From Mycogone perniciosa (lineage: Eukaryota > Ascomycota > Sordariomycetes > Hypocreales > Hypocreaceae), in the NCBI GenBank assembly GCA_025331125.1, contig JAOALB010000050.1, positions 248,001 through 312,000 on the forward strand: 64,000 nucleotides of DNA, written 5' to 3'. A program made the position numbers and the translations under genes. The notes beneath the pieces were generated by a model that ran no database searches, was not told the DNA's origin, and saw only the letters and a program-made list of their open reading frames with translations. Of the stretch, positions 12,483 through 26,472 are shown one piece after another (the first letter of the stretch is position 1; each line of letters starts with the position of its first letter).

Positions 12483-13074
12483 CTGAGAGCCTATGGTTGG
12501 GCTGTGTATGTTATAAATGTGTTGATCAATGGTGGATTTGGCTCAGGGTCGGATTGGTTATCAAAGCCGGGAAGAGTGTATTGCTTAAAAGCTACTTGAA
12601 TGTAGACATCGGTCTAAGAGTTTTTAACAGGCACAACTTGAGGGTGATTTTTTTCTACCCATTTCACAATTGTGCAGTCACAACAATGCATACATGTACC
12701 GTTTAGATCTCAAGTCTTATCGGGCAGTACTACCGGGCCCGTTGTGATCAATTACCTCTTCAACATGTAATAGAAACTTGGTCATCTCAGCTCTTCTAAA
12801 AGGCTGTTGTGGAGCCAAGACGTTGTTAGTCGCTGATCACTATGTCTAGGGTATACGTATACTTCAGTCTTGCGACATTGGTCATGTCACTATATCAACG
12901 TTAAGTCTACTCGCGCAGCGCCTTTGATTCTGATGTTTCCTTCATGATATGTCAACATTGCCTTAATCTAGGCAATTCAACTCTATGCAAGTGCTATTCT
13001 GTATCCATAGATATAGACTGCCTTATACAGAAACAGAATCATTCAGTTGTAGGACCCCTGTCCTTATCTCTGCC
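12483..13074. other. Convergent intergenic region
   Basis: Between the stops of the small secreted-protein gene and the opposing NF-X1-type gene. I see no gene, RNA or repeat. Confidence 0.6.
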
Positions 13075-16000
13075 TCAGCATTCCACATCTCCATCTAGCT
13101 GCGAGGCCCAAGGCTTCTCCCTCTCCTTGGTTTCAACCTTCTTCCTCCTTAACCCAAGCAGACGTCGTCCGGATCCACTCGCTGCAGGCTGCTCCTCTTG
13201 CCGCGCATCCTCCTTCTTCGCCGCAGCACGACCCGCCACGGCGCTCCACCCAGACGCATCATTCTTGCTGAGGTCTTCCCTGCGCGAAACATGGTCGTTT
13301 GCATTGATGTGGCAGAGAATGATATTGCCTGCCACGTCGAGACGTTTGACTGTGTCGCCGAGACGGGGTTTCAAACCCATAAGGGCTTGCTCTACGGTGG
13401 CGGGGGTGAGGAAGGATGAGTAGTGGGCTATGGCCCGGATAAGGATTTCGTCGGAGGGGAGGAATGTGGTTGTGAAGTGGAAGGAAGAGGATTGGCTTGT
13501 GAGGTCGGTGCGGATGGCGGAGTCGACGTCTTCTATAGTAAGGCCGAAACGCGGGGACGTAAGGAGGAAAGCGTTAAAAGGCTCGTTAACTGGGACCAAG
13601 GGGGGGCTTGAGACCCTGGAGTTGGCTGCTGCTGCGACGGTAGTGGCGGCTTCGGCGGCCTGGCTTTCTCGGATCTTAATGCATTGAGCGAGTGTTTTGC
13701 TTGGTGCAGAGACGAACTTCGTGCCCTTCCAGACGATTACATAGCGATGCGGCTCAACGTCTTCGCTCTTGCTCTCCAGGCCATAGTCCTCAGCCAGAAC
13801 ATGTAAGAACTGTCGCTGCGGGCTGGACATGGGCTTGTACCTCAGCCTGACTTCGTTAGGACTCTTGGAGAAGACGCGGAACTCGCGCTCCTGGTTCTCA
13901 GCCCAGGCGAGGTTCTCCTTGAAGAGCTTCAGCGTGGTATCTGAATAGGGCACATGGTCGTTGGTGTGGGAGGCAGGGTCAATGTTGAGGGCCGCAGCTA
14001 GGCGGCGATTGCGCTCAAGACGAAGGCATTCGTCGTCACATTTGAGTTCGGGGCGGGAAGGGGTTGGGTTGGAGCTGCTGGCGAGGCATTTCACTTCTTG
14101 CTGGCGTTGACCACAAGTGCAAGTGATGATAGCCTTGGCTGTACAAGATATAGACTCTTTGCAGGCTGCGAGACTATTAGCAGGCTGGGGGTATTTGACT
14201 GAGAGCTAGGATGACAACTTACGAGTTTGACCGTGGCAAAGACCCTGGCAAGGATGGTCGCAGAACAGCTTGGTTTTCCCGCAAACCTGGCCACAAGTCT
14301 GACCTGAGCCCGAACCTTCCTCACATTCGCCTGGTCTGTGACAGAGTTTTTTGCAATTATGAAGACTGTATTATCCTCGTTAGTAAAGGTTCGGACGACT
14401 GTTATCCAGAAGGCTAATAATCACATACCCGCACTTCAGCTTCTTCCCACAAGGCCGTCCACAATGGGCTGCCTGAAGGTGACATGGCTGACTGTGAAGT
14501 TTCTCCTTTCCACAAGCGCACCACTTGTCCACCAGGAAAGGACATTTGGGGCAAGTCACGTCGTCGGTATGGCAGTGGTGCTCAACAGACGGGTGTCCAC
14601 ACGCTGGACGCCTGAGGCAGTTGAACCGACACTCAGGTGCTTGAGTGCCACAGGGCTGCGGTGGTTGAAGCACGGTTCGACCACAATCGCAGCTAATCTC
14701 GTGGAAGACGGCCTCAGGGCAGCTTGCACATGCGCCGCGGTGACAGATCTGCTGGCAATTATGACTGCCACATTTCAGGGCCCGTCCACACGTCTTGATG
14801 CATATATGCTCGGCTTCGATGGCGGAGACTTGCCCTGGTAGCTTATGCTTCCTCTTGGCTGCTTGTCTCTCTGTAGCTTTCTTCTCTCCTGGGCAACAGC
14901 GCTCTCCACATTTGTGGCGGCCACAACTAAGATTAGCTTGGCAAGTTCTCATGCACCAAGGCTGTTGTAGGTCTCCTTGATGGCAAACGGATCGAGTTGT
15001 GGTCCGTCTACATCTGCATGAGATATCGATCGCCTCCAAGCAGAATCGACAATCACCCACATGGCACTTGGCTTTGCAAAGGTGACCGCATGGGAGCAAC
15101 TTTTCGCATACTCTCTCGCAATGAGGCACAGGGTCGCTGCAAGACTGTCTTGGGTTTTCCAAGAGCTCATTGAGCCGGGTTTTTCCACAGGGGCAATGAG
15201 TAACCACATCTGGAGAATATGGGCAATGAGCTGGCAACTCATCTTGGGGATGACAAGTTTCAGAGCATGTGTGTGTACCGCAGTCGAAACTCCTCTGACA
15301 TAGTTGTCCGCAGTTGAACGATCCCTCAAACCAAGCCGCATCCTTTGGGCTATAGGACTGTTGCAATTCATCTCGCTCATAGCAAGGAATCTGCTTCTCA
15401 ACACGGCCACAGTAGCAACGTGCGTCAACCTTCAAGTCGCAATCTCCGCAAAGGCCAGAGTGGCAAGTGCTTGGACAAAAGTGGTCTCCGCAAGGCAGTA
15501 GATCGCCACAGATTTCCTGACAACTCCAGCCATTCTCGTAGTCAGTCTCTCTACAAAGCTTGCGGGAAGTATTCTTTCCACAAAAGCACGACTGCTCCGG
15601 CCCCATTAGGTCGCACGGTGGACAAGGCCCTGCGTGGCATTGGAGTGCACAAGGGTGGGGACAGGTAGCCCTCGGTTTTGAACACGTTTGCCCGCATGAA
15701 TGAGGTGGTAGTGATACGCTGGAGGGCTTCGGGCTGATGTCCTTGCCACACCAGCAGTGGTATGAACCTGGCTCATCAGACAACTTGGAGTTGCACCCAG
15801 GACATCTCCAGGAGGTCTCTCTCTGGGGTTCTGCTGACCGGAGATCATCCTGCTTCATTTGGTTGTGATACCATTTCTTGGCACACTTGAGGTGGACAAC
15901 AGTCCAACAGACGTTGCAAGACCATACGTGGGAAGTTCGCAGCACTTCGTCTGTGCAAACTGCGCACTCGTAGTTGGCATTGGCGATGTCCTCATGAATT

Positions 16001-16592
16001 CGAGTTCCTAGATCTGCGGCTGTGGACTTTGGAAGCTGCACCTCGGGCCGTTTTTGGCTCTCAGAAGGCCTTGACTTGTTCCTGATCGGCTGTCAGTGCG
16101 TCTTGATGCCAAGGAGACTAGCACAATGAGAGTGTTCACTCACGGTCTGGCCGCCACGGGCTGCCCTGGGACAAATTCAGGGGCATCGGCACTCAGTGAA
16201 TGTGATGACGAGGCAGCTTCATCTGCCTCAGCTGTTAAATATCCCCCGAATGATCTCGACGGGGCTGGCCTTATGGGTCGAGCGGCAGCACCACCGCTAG
16301 CACCACCGCGCTCATCCTGCCGCGGCCCTCGTCTACTTCTCCCCCCACGAGATTGCCGTGACGAACTCCCTGAAGATGGGTTCTCTTGCTGTGCAGGAGC
16401 GGTAGTTGTGGCGGTTACGTTGTCTGCTACAGTGTTGTTTCGTGAGGGGCCTTGTCCTCGGACTCCTTGGGAGGAACCATCATGCTGTCCTCGTCCTCTG
16501 CCACCACGGCCCCTGCCTCGGCGGCCGCGAGAAGCTCCACGAGATGGTCCCTGTGATTGGGTTTGCGGTTGGGAAACCTCGCCCTCCGGCAT
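13075..16592 (-). CDS. FAP1: NF-X1-type zinc-finger protein with RING and R3H domains (FAP1-like)
   Basis: Four exons on the minus strand: 16592-16144, 16081-14429, 14365-14223 and 14165-13075, encoding 1,111 residues. The introns are 62, 63 and 57 nt. The start is the first ATG after an in-frame stop. An RG/RGG-rich N-terminus (about 1-150) is followed by an atypical RING/PHD-like finger (CAVCTDEV...CPGC). Next comes a long array of NF-X1 cysteine/histidine fingers, roughly eight to nine units such as CGRHKCGERCCPG. The array continues across introns 2 and 3, and this confirms those splices. Near the C-terminus is an R3H single-strand nucleic-acid-binding domain (QRQFLHVLAEDYGL). Yeast FAP1 binds FKBP12 and counters rapamycin; animal NFX1 is a transcriptional regulator and E3 ligase. 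Overall identity is firm; the cellular role here is inferred. Confidence 0.92.
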
Positions 16593-19500
16593 TGCTCCTG
16601 GGGTGGCTGATGTGACGTTCTTTGCTGGTGGCAGTGGTGAAATGATGGTGACGAATGGGGGGCTTTGGAGTGTTCTCCTCGCGGTATTGTGCGGTTCTGG
16701 TGATGACTAACCGCTAAAGCGTGGCGGTGCGTAGAGATGGATAGATGTGTGTGAAATGTGCCGGAACGAAAATGAGAAGAAAAATTGCACTTGGATGAGG
16801 TTCTGCGCTGTTGTTATTCAATTTCGATGTTGAAATCGACGACTGAAGTTTTAGTGGAGCCCAGGCGCTACGACTGCTAATGCGCCTCTGCCAGCTGTGG
16901 CAAAGCTCGCAAAAGCCTCGCTGAGAAGCTGACAAAGGCTGCATTTCCCTACAAAGTATGAGTCATTCTGTCGCTGTGCCAAAACTGACCAATCCGACTG
17001 TTTCGATTGCTAAATATGGGGTAAAATCGAAGCAAAAGAGTCATACTTGAAATTGACATTCCTAATCCTGCAAGCTATAGCATTGGTGTTGACTCAAAAA
17101 GAAAGAAAAAAAGGGAGATCAAATGTTGAAAATCTGCCCCGGACTTCTCCTTATTGCAGGCACTTTGTGATATATGACTGGCTTTAGGTGTGATGTTCGT
17201 GTTGGGAAACGCGCGCGTACAGACAGCAAGAAGAACACTGCCAAGATTGGATTTATCATCAACATAGGTAATTGACAATGTCTCCAAGCATTGACTTGTT
17301 CTCCCGGGAAAGCCTATGACATGTTACGACAGAGGCGCTGCACCAAATCATGCAAGTCAACACACACATCAGAAGCCGGCGGCAAGGCGTTGAGATCCGC
17401 CTCCCGAGCGCCCCGACATGATAAACAATGCGAGGCTTGCCGTTGGTTACGGTCAATCATTCAGTCGTTTTCCAAACTGCGCGATCATATCGATGACAGT
17501 TTTCCGTTGGTTAGGTATGTCTCCTCGATCTCATTCGCCTCGCGCATATTTCGTCCTTCGAGTGTATAATAACACCACATATTATAAGTAGTACGAAGTA
17601 GACAAACAACAAAAGACCTTACAGTCCTTGCCTTAACGGTAGCCTTGTTTTTATCGGTTGATGTCGGCGATTGCATTCAGACATGTGATACGGAGTACCT
17701 CGCACTGTCGGTGAATACTGCCATGCGAAATGGCCGACTCTCGTCATACGGTTTCTCACGCAATCTGCAACGCTGGATACAGGGCCATCTGCTTGGCAAT
17801 GATCAATTCCGGAGAAGCACATAATATGGCCATCACACTTCGAGTGGCATGCGGCGTGCGACCATTGCAGCCACTGCAGCATTTGCGGAGATGGATGGCG
17901 CACGTCCTTTGCGTCTTCCCTGCCAAAGCAGGCTCGGCCAACGGTGGGACATACGACTCGTGGTGAATTGGCCAAAAAATGGCTATGGTATCAGTAGGTT
18001 GTGTAGACTCGATGGCCAGTTTTGGCAAGCCGTAGCGAGGCAAGGATGGTGAGAGTTGTAGTACTCCGTACTCCGTAGGGGTTGATGTTCATGAGGCCAA
18101 GACAACGGAAATTGGTTGGCCTCGCGGTGCTTTGTGCTGGTGTAAATGAACACCACTCGGGATACTCGGCTCTTTACTTTGTAGTTGAACCCAAATCACC
18201 TATTATGCTCTGGGGACCTGGCTTGATACTCTAATGAGATAAACCGAGATTGGATCTGTTGAACTTAGTTAGTATCGGGTTGTATGGAGCCTGGGGAGAA
18301 GCTTGCTTGAACCTATTACCTTCCTCCATACACACCTCAGCTCGAAGAGATTCAACTAACACTATAGCCCCTTATTTGGTCACTACAAGCCTCATTCCCC
18401 AACGCAGAATTTTAGTGACTCCGGTGACTCTGATACTAGGAACAAAATAAGGGATTTCCGGGTAAGTACTCGTATTTTCTCAACTACACCGCTGGCCAGC
18501 CCGATTGTTACATGGCCGAATTTGTGGAAGGTGACAAGGCATCCCCGGGAGGTAAAAGACGAGGCCGAGGTAATTTCTTCATCTTTTGATCCAGGCGGAT
18601 TCCGGAATTCGGCGACACGGCATTGTACGTGTAACGGGTCAATTAAAAGCAGCGTGGTTTTACGCAAGCGTGTAATACCTCGTACCGCCATGTGGTCTAC
18701 TACTAGTACTCCGTATTGATGAGAGACATGCGGGCTGAGTTGTCGTTGTCAGCGCTGTTTTCTTCCACTTTCGCTGATCAGCCTTGAAGGGGAAATCGAT
18801 CATTTTCTTCTCCACGGCGGTGGAAGATTCCACAATGAACTGGTGGTGGGTTTCCAATGGGACGGGTAGCGTGATTGTATACCGTGGCTGGTTGCATTGA
18901 ACACAGAGCAGGACATGGAAGCAACCTCAAATGGAGTATGTAATAATATATTGCGGCTGACTCTCTTGCCTGGGCACCACTTGGTGGACTGGTGGGGATA
19001 GGAGATCAGTCGGATTTCCCCGGCTGAGTGACGATGGTTGTGTTCGTTGGCGTTACCACATAGCTATCAGTTAGCATGAGGCATGGTTGATTGTCCTGAT
19101 CCGTCGTGCCCAGTAGCCTCACCAGCAGACCTCCACCCTCGTAGCTCGATGGCCTGACCGATACGAGATGCAAGCCTGGGCACCGCGCAGGTGGTGCCTT
19201 GTCGCTGACCGCCCATGCCGGATGGAACTTGACTTGCCCTGCAAGTCAATATGCATGAATGCAGGCCATACCTTACCACGTGTGCGTAGTGGCTCCCATG
19301 ATGCCGGCTGAGAGGGCTTGTGGCCACCACTACGACTCGACAATGCTACCAAATCCCATGCCCTTGAGCTGGGCAGCCGCTTATCGGATGCAAGGAATAC
19401 TGTCAAGGTACGAAGTACTTGCCTGTGCATTCACACATGGCATCATAGGAGATGGAACGACGCACAGCATGCCACCATCATGTTTGTGATTTCTGTGGCG

Positions 19501-22176
19501 GAGTGGGCAGATTGCAGGAAAACGCAGTGCAGCGCACCATAGGCAACAGGGATATGAGAAAAAGGAAGGACCTGCATGATGAGAGAGATTGGTTTTTCTC
19601 TCTTTGTCTCCCTTCGAATCACCGCTTTACTTCGTATGGTGGGTGGGTAATGTTGCACAACCCGCCATCATCGAAGGCGAACAGGCCGTCAAACGGTACC
19701 CGGAGGGCGGAAGACGTGGCTTGGCCAACCGGATTTTCCGTCGCTGGATGAGAAGAGCCATGAAAAGCGTTCCGTATCTGCAGAAGAAGCCGCTTTGTTC
19801 TCCGTCTACGGGGTAGGCTAGCCGAGAAACGTGGTCAGTGTTCATAGTGTCCGACGGAGCAAACATACTACTCGTACAAAGAGGGTCTGAGAACGCATGG
19901 ATTCTCTCAGCGCTCTTTCAGCCCTGTTTGCTTGTGCTGTGATAGGCTGTACGAGTACCTAGTATTAGGTCGGCTGTTGAGAGGGGGGCAAGGCCAGGGA
20001 ACAGGGGGATGCTACGAAATTAGAAACGGAATATTCATGATTTCCCTTCCGCTGGCAGGGGTGCACGATGGTTAGTACGAGTAGTACTACTGGTACATCT
20101 ACTAGTACTAGTACTCGCATCTATGTACGGATTATGGAGTATTAGTATTACTACGGAGTACTGCTGCTCGTAAAACGATGGCAGAATGGATCCTCGGAGC
20201 TTCGGGAACAATTGCAAGGAGGATAGGTCGACAAGGCCACACAAAGACACAAAGACATGTTCCGGGTAACGGATAAGGGAATGATGAATTCTCCGCCTGT
20301 TTGAAGCTATGTGTGTGAGAGTCAGTCCATGAAAAATCTGCACGGCCTGTCTGTTTCCCTGGCTACATATCACAAAGACGGTCGCCTGACCCTTACCATT
20401 GCGTTGAATATTCGGTTTCCAATGCCCAACAGGCCGCCCTGCGTATAACTAGCGCACAGTTAGCTTGCCTAGCCTGCCAAGAAAGGGTAGTGTGTGCCGT
20501 GAGTGCCTGAGCTATTCAGTCGCCCAGAGTGGATAGACGTGTTATTATCCTGGCTTGATTTCTTGAGTCTTGGACCCACGCGGAACGCCGACGATAGTCC
20601 CAGTTTGTGCTTGGAAAGGCGATTTTGACAGAAGAGAGCTGCCACACCACTTGGCGCAGATGTGGATGCATCATTGTCCTCTCTTCTACATATACCCCTG
20701 CAAGTGTGATCGCGTCAACGGAGGTTTGGGACAGAGCCGCGACCATCAAAAATGACTGTAATATAATAGAAAATCCACATCATCAAACCTCGACGCGCGC
20801 GGCCCCTTCCGGCTCATCGGCTTTCTTAATTAGTGACCAGTAAGAACTGAGAGATGGCGCGGGTTGATCAGGCTTGTTGATCAGACTGGATCTGGCCCTA
20901 AACTTTGATTCCATGGACCAGCATTCTGTTTTGGGATGTGGATATTGCAGGCGTGGCTGCATGGCGACCTCTATGATTATGCTTGGCCCTTTCAGCTCCG
21001 AGGATGAGACTCGCCTAGCCGTATGAAAAGTGGTTGAGCTGATGTTTTCTCGCAGCGGTAACAAGTCATGGATGGATTGGTGATTGAGCTCTGACCAATA
21101 CAACCACACACAATTGATCCATAAATCCATCTGTCAACTGCTGTACTTCGTACTCCATATGCATGTGGTTTTCAGCCTCTGGGCAACATGGCCCTTTTCG
21201 GCAGACACTAGATAGATAATCGATGGCAATGTGGGCATCATACTGCATGCAAGCATGTCAGAGGGATTGTGACTGCGACAGACAGCCAGCCAGACAGCTA
21301 GACAGACCTTTCTCGTATTGTGATTTTCTCCTCCGGCACCAGCCAATGCGCTCTTTCCTTGGCTCGACAAGAATTTTAGCATGCGGTGGCTAAGACCAGC
21401 GAGTCGCCTCGCTTGCGCGCATACGCGCAATCTTCTTCGTTTATCTTCCCGGAGCGAGCGCCAGGCCAGGGGATGATCAGCAGCCATGGTTCCATTCTTT
21501 TCTTTTCTCCCCTGAGCGCCACTCTTTACTGTAATCGAGCGTGCCGTCTTGGGGGCGCACTGGGGGCGCCTCGAATCCAGTTCAGGTACGACGAAGGCGA
21601 CCAGGAGCCTCGGAAATCCAGACCCTCCCGTCGACTCCGTCCAGGACATACTCGTACGCGCCACTAATAGCACTGCTGGTACGGACTAGTACTCCATACT
21701 CCGTAATTCTTTTCCCGTTCGGATGCTCCCACCAGCCAGCCTCCATGTATGTATGTAAGTGGCGCTGATGCAGACGCCGGTTCCCCTGGGCCCTGTTTTG
21801 CGCGCGTGCAAATGGGCGGATGGATGGCATGATGGACCCCCAAGACCCAAGACCCCCCGTGGTATCAGAGGAGAGGCCAGGCCTCGGGCCCTGTTACCCT
21901 GGCTCAGGTCGACTCCCAGGTGTCGATCTGATGGGACGAGGTCCATGCCAAGTCTCCGGCTAGCCGTGTCAGCTCACAGACTGCGTGGTCTGGTTGGATA
22001 TGCGTGAAGCCGAGTACAATAACTCGGGCCTCGTCCGCTCTTCCTCTCGACTCCCTTTCATCCATACCAAGCCCTTCGTTTCACCACGGAGAGAGAGTAG
22101 CCCTTCTCACGCTCGTTGCCTCTCCGAAACACCGCCAGGTAATTGGTGTTGCCCCCCACGGGCCCAAACCGCGACC
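16593..22176. other. Long gene-poor intergenic region rich in dispersed motif
   Basis: About 5.6 kb between the NF-X1-type gene and the copper radical oxidase. No frame with family-like sequence was recognised on either strand. TACTCCGTA/TACTTCGTA-type motifs recur near 17590, 17688, 18060, 18706, 19408, 19629, 21142 and 21690, and form a dense cluster at 20073-20161. The last 200 bp (about 22010-22170) are C/T-rich and probably the leader of the oxidase gene. Decayed elements cannot be excluded by eye. Confidence 0.55.
20073..20161. repeat. Dense cluster of GTAC/TAGTAC-containing short motifs
   Basis: About 90 bp made almost entirely of overlapping AGTACTA, GTACGAG, ACTAGTACT and CTACGGAGTAC units, several of them self-complementary. 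It is the densest copy of the motif family scattered through the window. Confidence 0.7.
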
Positions 22177-25100
22177 ATGAAGACCTCACCAGCGGCTTCG
22201 CTGCTGTCCGTCGCCATCCTCTCGTTTAACCCGTGCCACGCCGAAACTCTCGAGAAGCGCGCCCTTTCAGCCCCGTCTGCATTTGACAATGGCTGGAAAT
22301 ACCAAGGCTGCTACGTGTACAGCTTCACTTTCTGCATTTGGTGATTTTGGCAAAAGCTGATTGGTGAAATAGTGACGTGGGCCGGACGATCAGCGCTGCT
22401 TCCAAGGTTGATGCCCAAATGACCAACCAGGAGTGCGTCAACTTTTGCTTTTCAAGTGGTTTCCCTTATGCAGGAACCGAGTATACTTCTGAGTGCTACT
22501 GCGGCGCGTCACTTGCGCCTGGAGCAACCGTAGCCCCCGATACGGACTGCAGCACGGCATGCGGTGGAAAGACAACAGAGGCATGTGGTGGTCCAGGCCG
22601 CCTCACATTATACAAGACGGCCGAGATTACTGGTCCCCAGGTTAACCCAGGCCCCGATGGATGGGTGTCCGAGGGGTGCTATTCGTGAGTCTCATACGAG
22701 GAGACAGACAAGCGGCAAAGCGGCACATGCTAATATGACCTGTAGGGAGGGCACCACTGGACGTGCGTTGACTTCCGGCCTGGGTACTGTCCCGTCAGCA
22801 CAGATGACAGTGGCCAAGTGCACAGCTGGCTGTCTAGCTGCCGGATACAATCTCGCTGGTGTCGAGTATGGTGGGGAGTGCTGTAAGTGGCTCATCTTCC
22901 TGCAGATGACGAGTGTGATGGCGTTCATCGACGATCCTGTTTGGCTGACCGGGAATGCAACAAACTGCAGACTGCGGCACCAAGATCTCCAACGGTGCTC
23001 AGCCCGCAACTGCTGGCTGCACCATGACGTGCAACGGCAACAGCACTGAATACTGTGGTGGCCCGGGCCACCTCAACGTTTACAGCCACACAAGGTCAGT
23101 GAGACATACTAATGCAGGACGAAAGATATATAAAAAGAAAGACTGACATCAGAGGCGTAGCACCACTATCTCAAGCAGAGACGTCGGCCCGGAGCCGACA
23201 GCGGCATGCCCAAGCCAACCCGGCTCCGTATCCGGATATGTTTGGTACGGCTGCTACACAGAGTCCACCACCGGACGGGCCCTTAACGGCAAGACGACTG
23301 CTAGTGACACCATGACGCTGGAGACCTGTGCCGCTTTCTGTGCGGGCTACACATACTTTGGTGTCGAGTACAGCAGAGAGTGCTACTGCGGGAACCAGTT
23401 CGGTGTCGGCTCTGTGCTCACAGCGTCCTCCCAATGCAGTATGACATGCATGGGCAGCGCTTGCGAGTATTGCGGAGCCGGGTTGCGTCTGTCGGTCTAC
23501 TCACTCAACCCCCCTGCGTCGTCTTCAGTTGCGCCATCCAACACGGCTACAGACATTGCTTCTGTGTCCACCACATCAGCCGCACAACCCACTGGCTTCC
23601 CTGAGGGATGGGCCACACACGGCTGTTGGGTTGACGGTGTTAACGGTCGGATTCTTAATAAACAGCTGCCCGACGACGCCGCTCTTACTCTCGAGTCCTG
23701 TGCTCAATCTTGCGCCTCTCAGGGATACACTATCGCCGGTGCTGAGTACTTCAGACAGTGCTTCTGCGGTAACAGCATTCTTAACGGCGGTGTCAAGGCC
23801 AATTCCGACTCCGAGTGCAACACCGCGTGCGCTGGCAACCCGTCCCAGTTCTGCGGTGGCCCTGGCAGGATGAGCATCATCTCCAAGGGCGAGCCCGCTG
23901 TCCTGGCGCCCCCGGCTCCTATCCAGCATGTTGGCAGCTGGACCTACCAGGGCTGCTACCAAGACAATGTCAACCAGGAGCGCACCTTTCCCTGGCAAAT
24001 AATCTCCACCACCATGACTCCCGCTCAGTGTCTGAACCAGTGCGCCGAGTTTGGTTATATGGCTGCCGGCATCGAATACGGCCAGGAGTGCTACTGCGGT
24101 GACCCGGAGAACGTCAAGACTGTTGGTTCTCAGAAGATGGCCGAGTCCCAATGCAATATTCCATGCCCCGGCAATGGCACTGCCATCTGTGGTGGTGGTT
24201 CTCGTCTCACCACCTACTTCTGGACAGGAGAGCCGTTCTATTCGTGGGACTTCCCCGCAGCTGGAACTGCTGCCGCTGGCTCTTACGAATTGCTCATCGG
24301 CGGTGTTTGCATTCCCCTGATGACCTCGCAGGCTATCAACGGAAAGGTCACTTTCCTCGAGAAATGGGGTACCGGCCCGCCAAACTCGACTGGTGCTTAT
24401 GAACTAGATCTTTCTGTCATTAGCAACTTCCAGGCTGCCTGGAGAACCATGCATCTCAAGACTGATGTCTTCTGTGCCGCTGGTGTGACTCTCCCTGACA
24501 AGGCCGGCCGACAGCTCACTGTTGGTGGCTGGTCTGGTGACTCCACCTATGGTGTTCGTCTGTACACTCCTGACGGCTCTCCTGGCGTCAAGGGCACCAA
24601 CGATTGGGAAGAGAACGTGGATGTGCTTAAGCTCCAACAAGGTCGATGGTATCCCACTGCAATGAACATGGCAAACGGTTCTATCCTCGTTATCGGTGGC
24701 GAAAAGGGTTCTAACGATGCTCCCGTGCCCACTCTTGAAATCCTTCCATACACTGGCACCGCACCACTCTATATGGAGTGGCTGGAGCGTACCGACCCCA
24801 ATAACCTGTATCCTTTCTGCGCTGTTCTGCCCTCAGGTGGCATCTTCGTCGCCTACTGGAATGAGGCTCGTATCCTGGATGAGAAGACTTTCGACACAAT
24901 CAAGACCCTGCCCAATATCCCCGGTGCTGTCAACGACCCCCTGGGTGGCCGCACTTATCCACTTGAGGGAACCGCCGTTCTGCTCCCCATTTCTGCTCCC
25001 TTCACCGAACCCCTTGGTGTCCTCATCTGTGGTGGTTCCACAGAGGGAGTCTCTAATGCCATCGATAACTGCGTTACCACTTATCCCGACGCTGCCAACC

Positions 25101-25801
25101 CTACGTGGACTATTGAGCGTATGCCCTCTGTTCGTGTCATGCCATGCATGGCCCCTCTCCCCGATGGTACTTACATTATCATGAATGGTGCACACCATGG
25201 TGTCGCCGGCTTCGGTCTGGCTAACAACCCCAACCTCAATGCTCTGCTCTACGACCCGGAAAAGCCGGTTGGCCACCGTATCACTGTCATGGCCAACACC
25301 ACCGTCGCCCGCATGTACCATTCCGAGGCCATCACCCTTCTTGATGGTCGTGTTCTCGTTTCCGGCTCCGATCCCCAGGATGGCGTCAACCCTCAGGAGT
25401 ACCGTGTCGAGACTTTCACGCCCCCGTACCTGAAGAGTGGCAAGCCCCGACCTTCTTTCACCATCACGAATAAGGATTGGACTTACGGTCAGACCGTTAG
25501 CTTCACTCTTGGTAGCGCTGCTCGGAACGGTGCTATTAAGGCTTCCCTGCTCGGCTCCGTTTCCAGCACTCACGGTAACTCCATGGGTGCCCGTACTCTC
25601 TTCCCGGCCGTGTCGTGCACTGGAACCAGCTGCACAGTCACCTCCCCTCCGGGCAAGTACATTGCTCCTCCAGGCTGGTACCAGTTCTTCGTCCTTGACG
25701 GAGGTATCCCCGCCATTGGTGTGTTCGTCCGCATTGGCGGCGATCCCGCACAGATCGGTAACTGGCCTCAGGGCAATGGCTTCACACCCCCTGGAGTTTA
25801 A
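22177..25801 (+). CDS. Secreted copper radical oxidase (glyoxal oxidase-like, AA5) with five WSC domains
   Basis: Five exons: 22177-22316, 22373-22684, 22746-22882, 22971-23094 and 23161-25801, encoding 1,117 residues. A signal peptide of about 22 residues ends near CHA|ET and precedes a KR site. Five WSC domains follow at about residues 40-130, 148-238, 264-353, 387-479 and 495-590, each with the GCY...ECYCG...CGGPGR pattern. The C-terminal half is a glyoxal/galactose-oxidase propeller plus the C-terminal early-set domain. The radical-copper site is complete: C676 and Y735 for the thioether cofactor, Y957 and H958 in the MYHSE motif, and H1042 in STHGNS. Family enzymes oxidise aldehydes or alcohols and release hydrogen peroxide. 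WSC domains bind glycans, so cell-wall targeting is inferred. All four introns lie in the WSC region. The substrate is not predictable. Confidence 0.94.
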
Positions 25802-26472
25802 TCATTCCCATGAATTTCAAGCAAGATATGTGTAACAACCCTGACGATCTTTTTGATATGAACTCGCCTATTTCTTCTTACTTCCTCTTATTTTGGCCTA
25901 TTTTCTTTTATATTCTTCTCATCGCCATTTGGCTAGGGGGCGGACAGATATAGTTATCAGATTTATTTGGTGTCAATGGAAAAGAAATCCAATGGTTATC
26001 ATAGATGGAAAAAGGGGTAAGTCGGAGGAAACCGCAAGGGTTTTCTTACTGTCTCTTTTTATAGTCAGACAGACAGAGCTTGTGAGACTAGCAGTGTTTT
26101 CTTAGGGAGCTAATATTCTTACTGAATACGAAGACGTTTTTTTTTGTTTGTCAGTTTGACGTGTAAGACACTCTTTACGTGAAGCTGACTTGTGAGGTCG
26201 TGTGTCTTGGGGAGATGTGCAACTGATGAAAGGAGGCGAACGGCTAATATCGGGACGTTTCAAGAAAAACAGGCAGGGCACATTATGAGGAATTGAGATC
26301 TTAACAACTATGAGGTCCGCTTCACTCAAAGACATAGGGAATATAGGATTGTATTTTACTGCCTTCCTAAGCTACCACGGTAAATACAGAGGATTCGCTC
26401 GGACAACAAGTTGCGATGTTCTCATCACCCACGCTATTAGATGAGTCTCGAAGCCGTCTCCAACAGAACAGC
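25802..26472. other. Convergent 3' intergenic region
   Basis: Holds the 3' ends of the oxidase and of the opposing acyltransferase. T-rich stretches lie near 25849-25915. No gene or RNA recognised. GC content begins to fall here towards the AT-richer island. Confidence 0.55.

Noticed and set aside
17000..22000. Many short open frames in the long gene-poor region
   Set aside because: None has a signal peptide, domain motif, credible splicing partner or consistent codon use; they break at the density expected by chance.
24833..25573. A 246-codon open frame opposite the copper radical oxidase
   Set aside because: Shadow of the GC-biased sense frame; Gly/Val/Asp-rich with no domain features.
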